Below the pieces are notes generated by a model. The model was not told the origin of the DNA, ran no database searches, and saw nothing but the letters and a program-made list of their open reading frames with translations. The position numbers and the translations under genes are program-made. A stretch of DNA of 64,000 bases from Thozetella sp. PMI_491 (lineage: Eukaryota; Ascomycota; Sordariomycetes; Chaetosphaeriales; Chaetosphaeriaceae), in NCBI GenBank assembly GCA_021432635.1, contig MU270062.1:492724-556723 (forward strand), given 5' to 3'. Of this stretch, positions 44,677 through 55,517 are shown in pieces; position 1 is the stretch's first letter; the number at the start of each line of letters is the position of its first letter.

Positions 44677-45304
44677 GATTCATCCGCCGGGCTCGATCCC
44701 AAGTCAATAACGCAAGATGTGATGCGGCAGCTTTACTCGGCGTATTGCAGTGATCAAGGAATCCGGGCAAGCAAAGCCACATTCCGTCCATGACCAGTCC
44801 CCCATCTTCTTCAAACCGGGGACGCGGGCTTGTGCTCTGACCAATGCTACCTTTCTTATCATCAAAGGATGGCCGACTCGGCTTTGTACGGGCTCAGGAC
44901 AGGGTTTTACTGTGTATATTAATCCAAGAGCCATTTTCTCGTTCGGCTGTATTATCTCAGGGGCAGTAGAGAAAGAGAATTAAACAAACTTGACAATTTG
45001 CCTCCGAATCACCGATTAGTATGGTCATCCATTGCATCTTGGACAGTGAATAGAAGTGTAGCTCGGCCTGTGAAAGAGTGCTTTGTCTCCCAGCAATAGT
45101 CTAGGATGGTGAACAAGGCGATTGTCCATATTAAGAAGGAGACTGTCTACCTATGGCTCGGCAACGCGCTGCCCATGGAGGATATATATATATATATATA
45201 CAGCCACGTCCCCTCGAGCAGACTGATCAGTATGACATCTCACCAAACTCATCAATCTATCTTGCCTCGGTCGCGGAAACACGTCTTGCTCCGAATAGCC
45301 CAAG
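44677..45304. other. Intergenic spacer with an (AT)n tract
   Basis: About 630 bases; only the AT dinucleotide run at 45182-45200 stands out. No gene is supported. Confidence 0.6.
45182..45200. repeat. (AT)n dinucleotide run
   Basis: Nineteen bases of alternating A and T, 104 bases before the ATG of the Cys-rich gene. It could act as a TATA-like core promoter or simply be a microsatellite. Confidence 0.8.
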
Positions 45305-45721
45305 ATGGCGTCAACTTCAAACGCGGGAACTACGAACGAAACCCCCGTCGTCACCACCACAGCCATCATCTGTTGCAAGTGTCAGGTTATAGCGCGATAT
45401 ACCATTTCAACTTCATCTTATCCGGAATACCTTCACCCGCAGTGTCAACACGCCTCCCCTCCGTGCATCACGTGCACTCGCAACCGCCATGCTCTCATCA
45501 CTTTTGTGTACGGGTCAGTGGAGGGAAACGCGGCGCCCTCCACTGTTCGCCCGCTCAAGTGCAGATGCGGCCATGTGTTCTGCCGGAAATGCGTCTTCAC
45601 GCCATCGAACTCGACCACGGGCGCGGAGCTTCCGAGCCTGCGGTGTTCCAAGTGCCGGCTGTTTACGTCGAGCGACGCTATTACATGCCTCAATCCTTCG
45701 TGTATGTACAAGGGATACTAG
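45305..45721 (+). CDS. Small Cys-rich protein, probable multi-zinc-binding, family unknown
   Basis: A single-exon frame of 138 residues with many paired cysteines: IICCKCQV (Cys23-26), HPQC, PPCITC (54, 57), LKCRCGHVFCRKC (86, 88, 93, 96 with His90), LRCSKC (114, 117) and CLNPSC (128, 133). The spacing suggests three or more zinc sites. The RCGHVFCRKC part resembles the heart of a RING or zinc-ribbon, but a standard RING order is not complete. I do not recognise the family. The ATG follows a purine-rich context and an (AT)n tract lies 104 bases upstream. No membrane segment or signal peptide is visible. The conserved-looking Cys pattern is the main reason to call it a gene. Confidence 0.65.
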   Translation: MASTSNAGTTNETPVVTTTAIICCKCQVIARYTISTSSYPEYLHPQCQHASPPCITCTRNRHALITFVYGSVEGNAAPSTVRPLKCRCGHVFCRKCVFTPSNSTTGAELPSLRCSKCRLFTSSDAITCLNPSCMYKGY

Positions 45722-46645
45722 AAAGGCGCGAGCTCACACAAGAAACAGGTGTCTAACCGGCAAGCGTATGCAAGGCTCTGGGTGCCATTGAAGTGAGAAG
45801 GTCCAGTGTGAGCACGAGCAGCACGCAGCCAGCCAAACATGCAAAGGGGGTATAGCCCACAGCCGGCCCCATGCACAAGGTGGATAGTATGTCCTCCATA
45901 GGTTCGGCTGGGGGGCGACAGCGATCAGGGGAGTGCCGTGAACTTAGAACACGAGATACGGCGGATTAGACGCTTCCTTTTTGGAGCGGGTTGGACCAAC
46001 AGATGGGATAGAAAGATAAAAGAATAATTAACTCGCCCCCTCCTGCATATATTTTGCTTGTTCCTCTTCTCTCTTGCAATGCCGACACGATTCGTGTCGA
46101 CAAGCGCCTCAGCCCCCCGGTGAACATCACAGAGGGGAGCGTGATGGCCGGCAAGACCTAAATCTTAAGCCGCTGGGGACCCAACTGGGTCGTTTTAGTC
46201 CATAAACCGGGGTTTGTTTGCGAGATTTCGTATAGGACCCAGCCGGCGTATATAGGCGTCGATTCAAGACCATTTTTCGTACCGGATGCGAAAATAAAAG
46301 CAGCCAATCGCAGTTGACGACTGCAACGCGAATAATGCCTTAGCGCCCGGCGGCCTGCTTTACTGACCGATGGAACTTGTAAGGGGCCGTTAGGGACTCT
46401 AGATTAATTCCCTAGGTACCTAGGTGGTTATGGACGGCGTTACGAGGCCAGCGCTTGGGGACCTCGCCCAGTAAATATAAATAGAGGCATCGGCCGATAG
46501 GTAAAAGAGACCTCTGCCCTGATAAACTGAGTTCGTATACAATTCCTAGGCACTCTCATTCCCCATTACAGCATCTTATAATTCTGCTGAGTCCGAGTCG
46601 CAAGTATCACTGACAGCACGAAGTCGAGAAATTAACAGCGTTACC
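45722..46645. other. Intergenic spacer and RTA1-like promoter
   Basis: About 920 bases with no supported gene. A TATA box stands near its end. Confidence 0.6.
46476..46483 (+). promoter_or_regulatory. TATA box of the RTA1-like gene
   Basis: TATAAATA lies 163 bases before the RTA1-like ATG. The CA/CT-rich stretch near 46540-46570 is a plausible transcription start. TATA-box promoters in fungi often belong to inducible genes, which suits this family. Confidence 0.5.
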
Positions 46646-47759
46646 ATGGCGGACGATGGCCCCTTTGGGCCCGTGGTAAACGGAACTCAGATCGTCTTTT
46701 ACCAATACAGACCGAACAAAGGCGGAGCGTACACCTTCATTGTGCTCTTTGGCCTCGCAACCCTCGGGCATTTGGTCTACCTCTTCCGCCTTCGTGCTTG
46801 GTACTTCATCCCATTTATCCTAGGCGGCATCGGTAGGTCCCCCATCACTCTGGTAGCCCCATTGCCCCCCCCCCCCCGGGCCAGTTGATCTGGACACACA
46901 CTCATACGTTCCGCGCTTTCTGGCAGGCGAGGCATTTGGCTACTACGGCCGTGCGTGGTCATCGGACGAGCCCGACCTCGCTGGACCTTTCATACTCCAA
47001 AATATCCTCATCCTGGGGTCCGCGCCTCTGCTCGCCGCAAGCGTCTACATGTCGTTTGGACGCATTATTGTTTCTCTTGGCGCGCAGAAATACGCCCTTA
47101 TAAGCCCCCGCTGGGTAACCAAGCTATACGTGTTGATAGACATTGGCGCATGGGTTAGCCAAGTATTTGGGTCTGTCATCCCGGCCTCGGGAGACCCAAG
47201 CAGCATTGACCTTGGCCGTAAGGTCGTTCTCGGCGGCCTGATTACCCAACTTGCGGCGTTGGGATTCTTTCTGCTTGGTGTGTGGTACATCTGGCATCGG
47301 GTCAAGAGAGTGTCGCTCATGGTATTGGCAAGCGACCCAGGGCTGAATTGGGAGAACCACTTCCGTGCTGTAGGCGTCATCACCTTAGCGATGATGGTGC
47401 GCAGTGTGGTACGCAGTACGTATTCCAAAGCCAAAACTTTCCTTACAGCTTCCTAGTTGGCCCATGAATGGACAGTCGCAAACGATCGGTACTCAATCAG
47501 AGGTGTCCTGGGTTCTCTCAACCACGCGTAAGGCAATTACTGACTCTGGATTTTGATAGTGGTGGAATACCTCCAAGGGAGCGACGGGACTATCGTTACG
47601 CATGAAATATTCCTCTATGCTTTGGATGCTGCGATCATGTTCTTGATAATGTTGGTGTACATTGTCATACATCCTGGGAGGCTGATCCGAGACGCCCGCC
47701 GGATTACAAAGGATACCTATCTGCTGTCCGAGGGGCCGGTCATGCTGCCCAGCCGTTGA
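46646..47759 (+). CDS. RTA1-like seven-helix membrane protein
   Basis: Fungal-specific RTA1/RSB1/PUG1 family of plasma-membrane proteins linked to lipid flipping and resistance to toxic lipids or azoles. Exons 46646-46832, 46927-47415 and 47560-47759 encode 291 residues. About seven hydrophobic segments are visible. Family signatures include FGLATLGHLVYLFRLRAWYF, the GEAFGYYGR block, ILGSAPLLAASVYMSFGRII, and VEYLQGSDGTIVTHEIFLY before the last helix. Junctions read LGGI/GEAFGYYG and SVVR/MVEYLQG. The first intron has a 13-base C-run. It ends 123 bases from the 3' end of the convergent Zn2Cys6 gene. Confidence 0.9.
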
Positions 47760-47882
47760 TGCCGGGCTGGCGTGCCATGGAGAAATTTTCTATATCTTCT
47801 CTCGCATATTGGTACATGTAGCGTTCAATAGAGGTCCCTAATTCGGAACCACCCAACATTCTATGGATCATGGGGCGGCTGT

Positions 47883-49326
47883 TCAATCCGTAGCTTCCCA
47901 TTCGAGCCCCAAAAGCTCCGTAGGCCACTTTAGCCATTGCACGAACTGCTCTTTACCGTCAAGAATAGCACGGATTCTCTTGAGAATGTGGTCGGACCAC
48001 CCCAGCATCAACCAGATTCTTTCCGTGAGCCTCAAGAGCACAGTGTAGTAGCCCAGGACGATGAGTGCTGGTGCATAATTCTGTTGCAGACAAGCCACGT
48101 AGTCAGCCTCTAGGCGATAGAGCCACCCAAAGATGAACTGGTCCTCTGGCGTGCTATCGCTGGATCCGTCCGCCTTGCCATAGGTCGCCTCAAAGATTCT
48201 CGACAGGTTTTCCAGGGCTTGGAGGGTTTGAACAGCTTGGTCTCCCCCATCCTGCTTCGTAATGAAATCATGTAGTCTCTGTAGCGGCTCCTCCCAGTCG
48301 ACTCGCTCGTACTTTTGTTTATACATGGTCGGCTCGACCTGCTCCGGCGATGGCGCCTCAGGCGCTGGGCCCGGCTTGAGTGGATCCATCAAGCCCGAGA
48401 ATAAGACTTCAGGACTTACCATTTCACGAATATACCGCACGCCTCGGATCAAGGTTAGCCAGTGTACCGTGGCGTTGCTGTTATTGTGGAAGACAAGCAA
48501 GTCCCCGTCCCCTGAGGGGCCGGCTGCAAAGGAGCAGTAGCAGACAAGCGTCGCGGCGACGTAAAGCGCGCCGCAATTGGTTTCATCCATGAGCGGCAGC
48601 GATTCGTTCAGCTCGCTGAGCCCGGTGGAGGAGTGTCGTTCCCCTAGATCGCGATACCGGCGCCGGAGGCTCTCGTCGCTGGTTAGATGCGCAAGGTGCA
48701 GAGCGGCTACGCCGAGAGCCAGGTGTAGAACGAAGTGATGGGTCATGCCGATCCTTGGGACGTTTTCAATCCAGAAGCCAGCTATCTTAGTCGTCCTGTC
48801 GTCTGACCCTGATAGAGTTTGTGCGGTCCGCGTGGTAAAATGGTGCATGAGCCCAACATCGTCCACATTCAGCCTGCAGGCAGAGGCCTCCGAATCCGCA
48901 GCCATAGTAGCCGAGGTCGTCCTAGACTCTGAGGAGGACCGCGAAGCGGGCTCTCTGATGGTCATGGATGCTAATATTCCGGTCCAGTCCTTCCTTGGGC
49001 GGCCCCGGCCGCGCCGTAGAGCCGGGCCGGAACCAGACTGGGAGTTGTTGGTGGAGGGGACGGCATAGACTGTCGTCGAGGCTGCCCGCTCTTGGGACGC
49101 GTCCCGGTACTCGCAGGGTACGGAGAAGCGCACACAGCTATTGCATGGCCTCTCCTCGTCGCACTAATTATACCGTGTGTTAACCTACTACTGTCCCAGC
49201 AGCAATGGGATTGGGGCGGCCGACCTTGACTCGGCGCCGTTTGCACTGGAAGCATCCATTTCTAGACTTTCGATGGGTCCTTCTCACGGGTACCCTGTCG
49301 ATCTGAACTGAAGAAGCCGAGTTCAT
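47883..49326 (-). CDS. Zn2Cys6 fungal transcription factor
   Basis: Binuclear zinc-cluster regulator. Minus-strand exons 49326-49225 and 49163-47883 encode 460 residues. The DNA-binding cluster spans residues 25-51 with Cys25, 28, 35, 41, 44 and 51 (CX2CX6CX5CX2CX6C) and is completed only by splicing: the intron cuts between VK and CDEERPCNSC. The basic RRTHRKSRNG stretch precedes it and RRGRGRPRK, an AT-hook-like segment, follows at about residue 90. The rest resembles the helical middle region of this class (HHFTTRTAQTLSG, HFVLHLALGVAALHLAHL). The donor GTCGGC is weak, so splicing may be inefficient. Targets unknown; the adjacent RTA1-like gene is a candidate. Confidence 0.88.
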
Positions 49327-52300
49327 GATATCCAGAACATTCGGTCGTATTATCCGATGATGTGGTACTTGTGCGATTGACAATACGTCCCGAAAGTCTC
49401 GGTATCACAAGTATTGGGCCTAGGAGAGGCTTAAAGGGACCATTAGGTGGGGCTAGCTTTCACGATGCTAAGATACTACTGTACAACAAAAGGGTTGGGT
49501 GAAACAGGGGTTTGTCCCCTGACTCGCCAACGTCTAAGCCTCTCCTATTTTGAATACGATGTTGTTAGCTTTAACTAACAAGGTCCGGGGCGTGCTACGG
49601 CGGCTATAAACATTAGCAATTGTACGGCCGGGATAATGATTGCAAAGAGCAAGAGAACAGCTCCATATATACTCCGCGCAACTACATCTCCAACTGTTGA
49701 GTCCCAAGACTGTCGATTTCTTATCCGCCGACAGGATACGGAAAGCTAGCTGTATGATAGCTCCATGCTCCACATTTGACTAGGTACGTAATTGGGCTGG
49801 GCTCGGGAGGTGACCACAGATGGCCATCCTTCACAGCCGGCCGGCAACGGAGAGGACGGGCCGAGTCGTCTCGCTATTAATCCCGCACACGGCTCCATCG
49901 AGGAATAAGGAAGAAGCAGTCTTGATGGGCGCCGCGCTTTGCAAGGATTAGCTTGACGGCAACCAAGTCGTCCCAATCCCACTAGGTGACGGCAAGTTGC
50001 ATGCAGAATGCGAGTCCTTTAGCGGGAAAGCATTTGGATGACGAACTAGCAGTCGATACTGCCCCTACGAGAATGGCCTCGCTCTATACTTTTTTCTGCC
50101 ATCACGGACCCCGGATCCCTTGATGCCGAGTGCTGTCGCGACGATGACGGAAGAATGGCGGCGTGGGCGGGAGACAGGGAAGCCGGCATTGCTGGTGCTA
50201 TAGGCGGGGGGGCGGTATATCACACCGCCCAGATTTCTGGACTAGTTCGACCAGTGGCCTGCGGGCAACAGCACTCGCAGTCGTTGCGGCGACATGCAGG
50301 ATTGCGTCAGTTGTCCCAACTCGGGGTGGACGAGGTGACACAGGCTGCCGGGTCTTCCCAGCAGCGCTGCCAGGACTGCCGAAGGGTATGGAGAAGCGGA
50401 TCCCGATCTGGGGAGGAGAAATAGACCCGACACGAAAAGAAAGTTGGCAGGCGCGCAGAGTCGCAGCCATTTTGGGGTCCGAAGTCGATCGAATTCGGCC
50501 AGCCAGGTAAGCAGGCGCAGGGAGGGGATTCCGCAAAGGGCGCCCGGAGGAGGGAGACGAGCGCAACCTGATTTCGGGTGAGCTTGTGATCGCAGAAAGT
50601 AGGGAGGTGGGGGGGGTGGGAGTGGGGGAGAAGGATCGAATGAAGAGTTGGGGTGGTGGGCAGGCAGCAAGAGGCAGCCAGAGGCCACCGGACATCGCGA
50701 TGCAGCTGCAAACCTTCCTGGTGGTCACCCTTTTAAGGCTTGGGACGCGTTCGTTCGCGGTGGCTCTCCATCAAAGGGTAAAAAATGGTACGGAAGAACA
50801 AGGCAGTCACAGCCTACAATGATGGGAGAGAAACAGCGAAGCCGGCCCAAGCAAAGTAGCAAGTGACGACGATGAGAGACAAGGTCATACGCCATCGCGT
50901 TCGCTCCTGCCTCCATACATTCCCCTCCACGACACAGACTATGGCCGAGAGAGACATCGCCTGACAGCCTCACGAGTGGGTGTCGGTTTGCCCGTGGGCT
51001 CTCGCTTGTGACGCCCAGCTCAGAAACCGGCCCCCCGGCTGCCGCCGCGCACCCACAGACAAGGCTGGCTGAAAATGCAATGCACCTGTGTGCGAGAGTC
51101 CTATACGGAGTATAGTGTACTGCAATACATAGCAGAAGCAGATGCGTATGCAAATGTGTGAGGGCTCCCCGTCGCCTGCTTGATCGTCGGCGCCCCTCCA
51201 GGGACAGCCATGCAATATTGCCGAGCCCATCAATCGACGGTGATCCCAGATTGATGAACGTTGAGCCTCCACCCAGTACCGTATACCGTAGACCCCCGGT
51301 TTCCTAGAAACCAAACCTGACCTTGCTTTCCGCACCCTGTCCGGCTTCCTCCCGGGCTGGGGGGGGTGAGGGTGAGGGGCACACGGCCTCCAAAGAGGGG
51401 CGCCGAGGGTTCCATCCCGCTGCAGCTTGACAGCCCAGCAGCCCACCCAATACCGCAAGCCTGCCCGTTGTGGGCCCCGCCAACCTCTCCCCTTCCCCCC
51501 CCCCCTTTCCTTCCATCATTGCGCGCGCCTATGCTATATTGCCTAGGGCCTATAGCCCCTCTCTAGAAGAGCCTGGAATTGGTCGTGCTGTAGGATGACG
51601 ACGTTGGTTTCAAGCCCAAAAGCAGATGCCCGATCCCCTTCTTTCGGCCCTGCAAACAAGGACAGACCCTGAAACTGGTCCTGCCCGACCCCCTTCGACC
51701 GCCCAGCCGGCCTGCCTTGATGAAGAGGCTCGCGGGACGCCTCGAGCTGAAGTGACCGGCTATTCCTTTCCTCTCGCTCGCCTGTCCCGCTCATCTACTC
51801 TCCTTCTACCCTTTCCTCCTCTCCCACGCCTACATCCTTCGACGCCCCGACCTCCCGCGCTACGCTAGGGTCGTGTTTCCTTGTCGACCGGCTTGAACCT
51901 GCCGCCTGCCTGTACTAGAACCCCTCGTCCCCATCCCCCCCCCCTCCCCTTTCGTCCCCGAACCCCTAGTTCGGATAAACGGTTTTGGTGACCTGGGACC
52001 CTGGGCAGCCAGACTCTGTTCCAACCACCACACTCTATCTCTATCTCGTGTGCACGCTGCCGATCTGCGACGAACGAGCAAGATCGAAAATCGAGGATTG
52101 CGGTACACACCCACACGCACTTTCTCCAAAGCTGACGGGAGAGGTTGGCGTGTGCAGAGAAGAGGGAACCGCAGGCCCGCTTTCTGCCAAGGTCACGTCA
52201 CAGTCAGTGACCAAAGCAGGCCTGAAACCCCACTTTTGGCTCACGCCTGTTTGCCTGAACAAGCCCTGCTTCCCACCGACCACAGCCTCACGTCCAGGCT

Positions 52301-52560
52301 GCCTACCCTCTGGATTCTCCTCCTCAGTCAAGAGGTTGAACACGAGCTCTTCCTTCTCCGTAGGAGCCCTCTCGCAGCCAACAACGCTCTTAAAGGACAG
52401 CACCTGGGGAGCTTGCGCAGCAGCACCTCGCCTCGTGAGCTACCCCACGACAACCGCCGCTGCCCCTCAGACCCCACCAGAGCGGCCCAACGACCGTTCC
52501 TTCTCACCGATCGGGTCCCTTTATACCTTATTCCACTCAAAGTTTAAACGCAACAAAACC
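49327..52560. other. 3.2-kb gene-free interval between divergent genes
   Basis: Upstream region of both the Zn2Cys6 gene (minus) and the Arg-rich DUF8035-type gene (plus). No coding gene is supported. Homopolymer C/G runs occur near 50205, 51359, 51496 and 51936. From about 51985 the frame of the downstream gene is open without an ATG, which is discussed as a finding. Confidence 0.55.
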
Positions 52561-54504
52561 ATGGCGTCTAGAAGCCGCGTCGAATTTGACGAGCGCGAGT
52601 CCTACTACAGCGACCGTGGTCCCCGCCGCGGCCGTGAGGAGGTGGAGTACTACGAGCGTCGTGAGTCTCATGAGCGGCGGGCACCGTCCCGCGGCCCGCC
52701 CGCTACCGTCATCCGCGAGCGCGAGCGCGAGGTTGACCGAGAGAGCCGGGTGCCTGCCTTCATGCGCGAAGATGCCCGCCGCCCCGACGCCGGCGCGCTA
52801 GTCCTACGACAGCGTGAGGTAGAGACGATTGAGCGGCCGCGGGCCAGGCGGTCTCCGTCTCCCGTGCGTGTGCGTGAGACCCGCCTCGTCGAGCGAACCC
52901 GCAGTATTTCGCCGGCCCCCAGGAGGCGTCTGGAGGAAGAAGACGTGCGGGTGCGGATGGTAGAACGTGAGAGGGTCCGGAGTCCAAGCCGCGGGCCATC
53001 GGTCGAGAGAGTTCGCACGAGGGTCGTGGAGCGAGAGAGGAGCGTAAGCCCCGCACCTCCAGCCCGGATCAACCGCATCCAGACGAGATACATCGAGAGA
53101 GGGCGGTCGCCGAGCCCTGTTGACCGTGAACGGATTCGAATCATTGAGAGGGAGAGGGAGCGGATCCCGAGTCCCAGCCCCAGCCCCAGCCCCCCGCCCA
53201 TCATCAAGGGTCCCATCATCGAGAGGGAGGTCATCACCCACTACCGGGACATTGACCATGGTGAGTTCCAACTCTTCCTTTATGTACTCCCCCCGGATCA
53301 GAGAGCGTTGCACTAACTCTACTTCTCAGGAATGATCCCAGCCCGGTTGCCATCCCCCCCTCCCCCTCCACGGACCCGCGCTAAGGAGCGCGATACCGAG
53401 ATCGATGTTTATACCAGCCGCAACACTACTGAGATCGACATCCACAAGTCTACTCACCATAGCCGCTCCGTCTCACGCGACCGACGTCTCCCTCCCCCTC
53501 GTCTGGAGCACGTCCGGGGTGACGAAATAGTCATAGCTTCGGAGCGCGATCGACTGGAAGTTGATATCCAGGACCGGCACCACGACCGACTGGAGGTTGA
53601 CATCCATGAGCGGCATCGCCACCGCCGCGCACACTCGGCCGCCCCGCCCAGTACGGTCGACTACGCGGATGAGGCCGAGTACATCACAAGCAAGATTGAG
53701 TCCCGCGGGCGCATGGGCGAGGCGTACCACGGCGCGACCCGTGACTGGACTATTGTGGATGTCCCACCAGGCACGGATCGTGTTCGCATGGACGGAGTCG
53801 GCGGGGGCGGAGCCGAAGTCACATGGCAGCGGTATAATGGCGTGCGGCGGGCCAAGTTCATCCCGGACCGCGAGAGCGTGGTCTCGTCGACTACTGTCTC
53901 GGACCGCGAGATAGCGGTGCGCGACCGGATGGCGTCCCCCCGCGAGAGCCGCCTGAGTGTACAGGTGCACGACAAGCATCGCGATCACGAGATCGATGTG
54001 GATGTTGAGAAGGTGACAGACCGTCGGATTTCCCTGCGGCCGCCGGCACCTGTGCGCAAGCCCGAGACGTGGACAGAGATCACCAAGGACTTGATAGTGC
54101 GCGAGGCCATCGAAGAACTCGGTTATGAGTACGAAGAGACTGAGTTCTTCTTTTACGTCATGCAGTATCTGCGATATGTAAGTTGACAACCAGCTTGGCT
54201 CCTAGTGAGGAGGGTGACTGTCCCGTTCAAACTAACGCCCGGAAAACAGGAGGACGTTCTCGAACTGGTCCAATTGTCCGATCAGATCCGCCGAGAGCGC
54301 AAGGAACGCGTCCGCGAGATCCAATGGGAGAAGGAGTGGCGCGACGAGTGGGAGCGCGACCACCACAACCGTCACCGCCGGCGCCACCGCCACCGGCACT
54401 CTCACTCGCACGACCGCTGGGAGGAAGAAAGGATGGTCGAGCGCGAACGCGAGCGCGAGGTCGTGGTCGACCATCGCGGCCCCACAAGGGCTTACATTCG
54501 CTAA
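52561..54504 (+). CDS. Arg/Glu/Ser-rich fungal protein with a C-terminal DUF8035-type domain
   Basis: Three exons (52561-53260, 53330-54177, 54250-54504) encode 600 residues. The N-terminal 230 are dominated by RERE, RSPSP and SISPAP motifs, like SR-type splicing proteins but without an RNA-recognition motif. The middle repeats RLEVDIQDRHHDRLEVDIHE and includes a folded-looking DYADEAEYITSKIESRGR. The conserved part is near 505-555: WTEITKDLIVREAIEELGYE, YEETEFFFYVMQYLRY/EDVLEL, split by the second intron at a codon boundary. This block is, to my recollection, the fungal DUF8035 domain; its function is not established. The tail is His/Arg-rich. The ATG, in CAAAACCATGG context, is the first in frame. 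Confidence 0.82.
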
Positions 54505-55517
54505 GTTTGCTTCTGCTCCCAAATACCGACCGAGATTCGGTGTTACGACAAACACAATTTCTTTCTCTCTCGCGTCACTATAAGGCGATGGTTCCTGGAG
54601 CCGGTTGTGTGTTTACCAACAGACGCTCCGCGTGAAGCGTCCTCCATGTTATAGACCGGGAGACCTCATGACAACGCAAGCGTGGATTTCAACGACAATG
54701 GGAGTACAGGGCCTCTATACCAGGGAGGCAGGGCTGTTTTATCACATCTCCTTGGGTGATACTTCTTCTTTCCTCATCTTCTCTGGTGTTCTTGGTACAT
54801 CTACCTCTTCTCATCTTCTGTCATGTGTGTTCTACCTGACACTGGGGCGAACGAGCGACGACGACACCCGCATCATTGACTTGTTGCTTTTGTAACGACC
54901 TCATGACCCAGCAAAAATCAATACAATATCTCATAGCGACGGGTGGGTTCAACTGGCGAAGGGAGCGTGTGTTTGACAATGTCGATGATCTTTGTTTCCT
55001 TGGTATGGATATATATGGTGTAGGCGAAGGAATTGGGTTGTGTGGCTAGGATAGGTCTAGGTAACATAACGATTGACCAGTCACTACTAGTATCTCACGA
55101 CTCTGCATCTGCCGAGCTGAAAATGTTGTTCCTTATTCCTCGAGTTAGATGCCACCTGCAGCGGCGATGGGGCAGAAGATCTAGTGCACACACAGAAATT
55201 GCAATAGGGACAAAGACTGTGACTTCAAAAGGGATATGCTTGTTTGGGGTCATCACATAATAGCCTGCCTTCAGTATGGTATTTCTATTATGGCATCCTT
55301 GCAGCTATGCTTGGCTGCTGCTATCCATGTCCCAGAGAAAATCGCCTGCAACTATGTTCAACCCGGTCTACTCACTAGAAGGGGCCGAGAGATTCATCGA
55401 AAGGCGGCCCTAATACTGCACACTGCCCCAGGCCCCGAGTATAGCCAAGTCGACATCATGGTCATGGTCCTCGTCCTTGGCCGCTGGATCCTGCTTCAGC
55501 TCCGGGGGGTTTATCGC
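54505..55517. other. Convergent 3' region
   Basis: About 1 kb between the DUF8035-type gene and the convergent Mediator gene. No gene is supported; short open frames have no motif. Confidence 0.6.
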
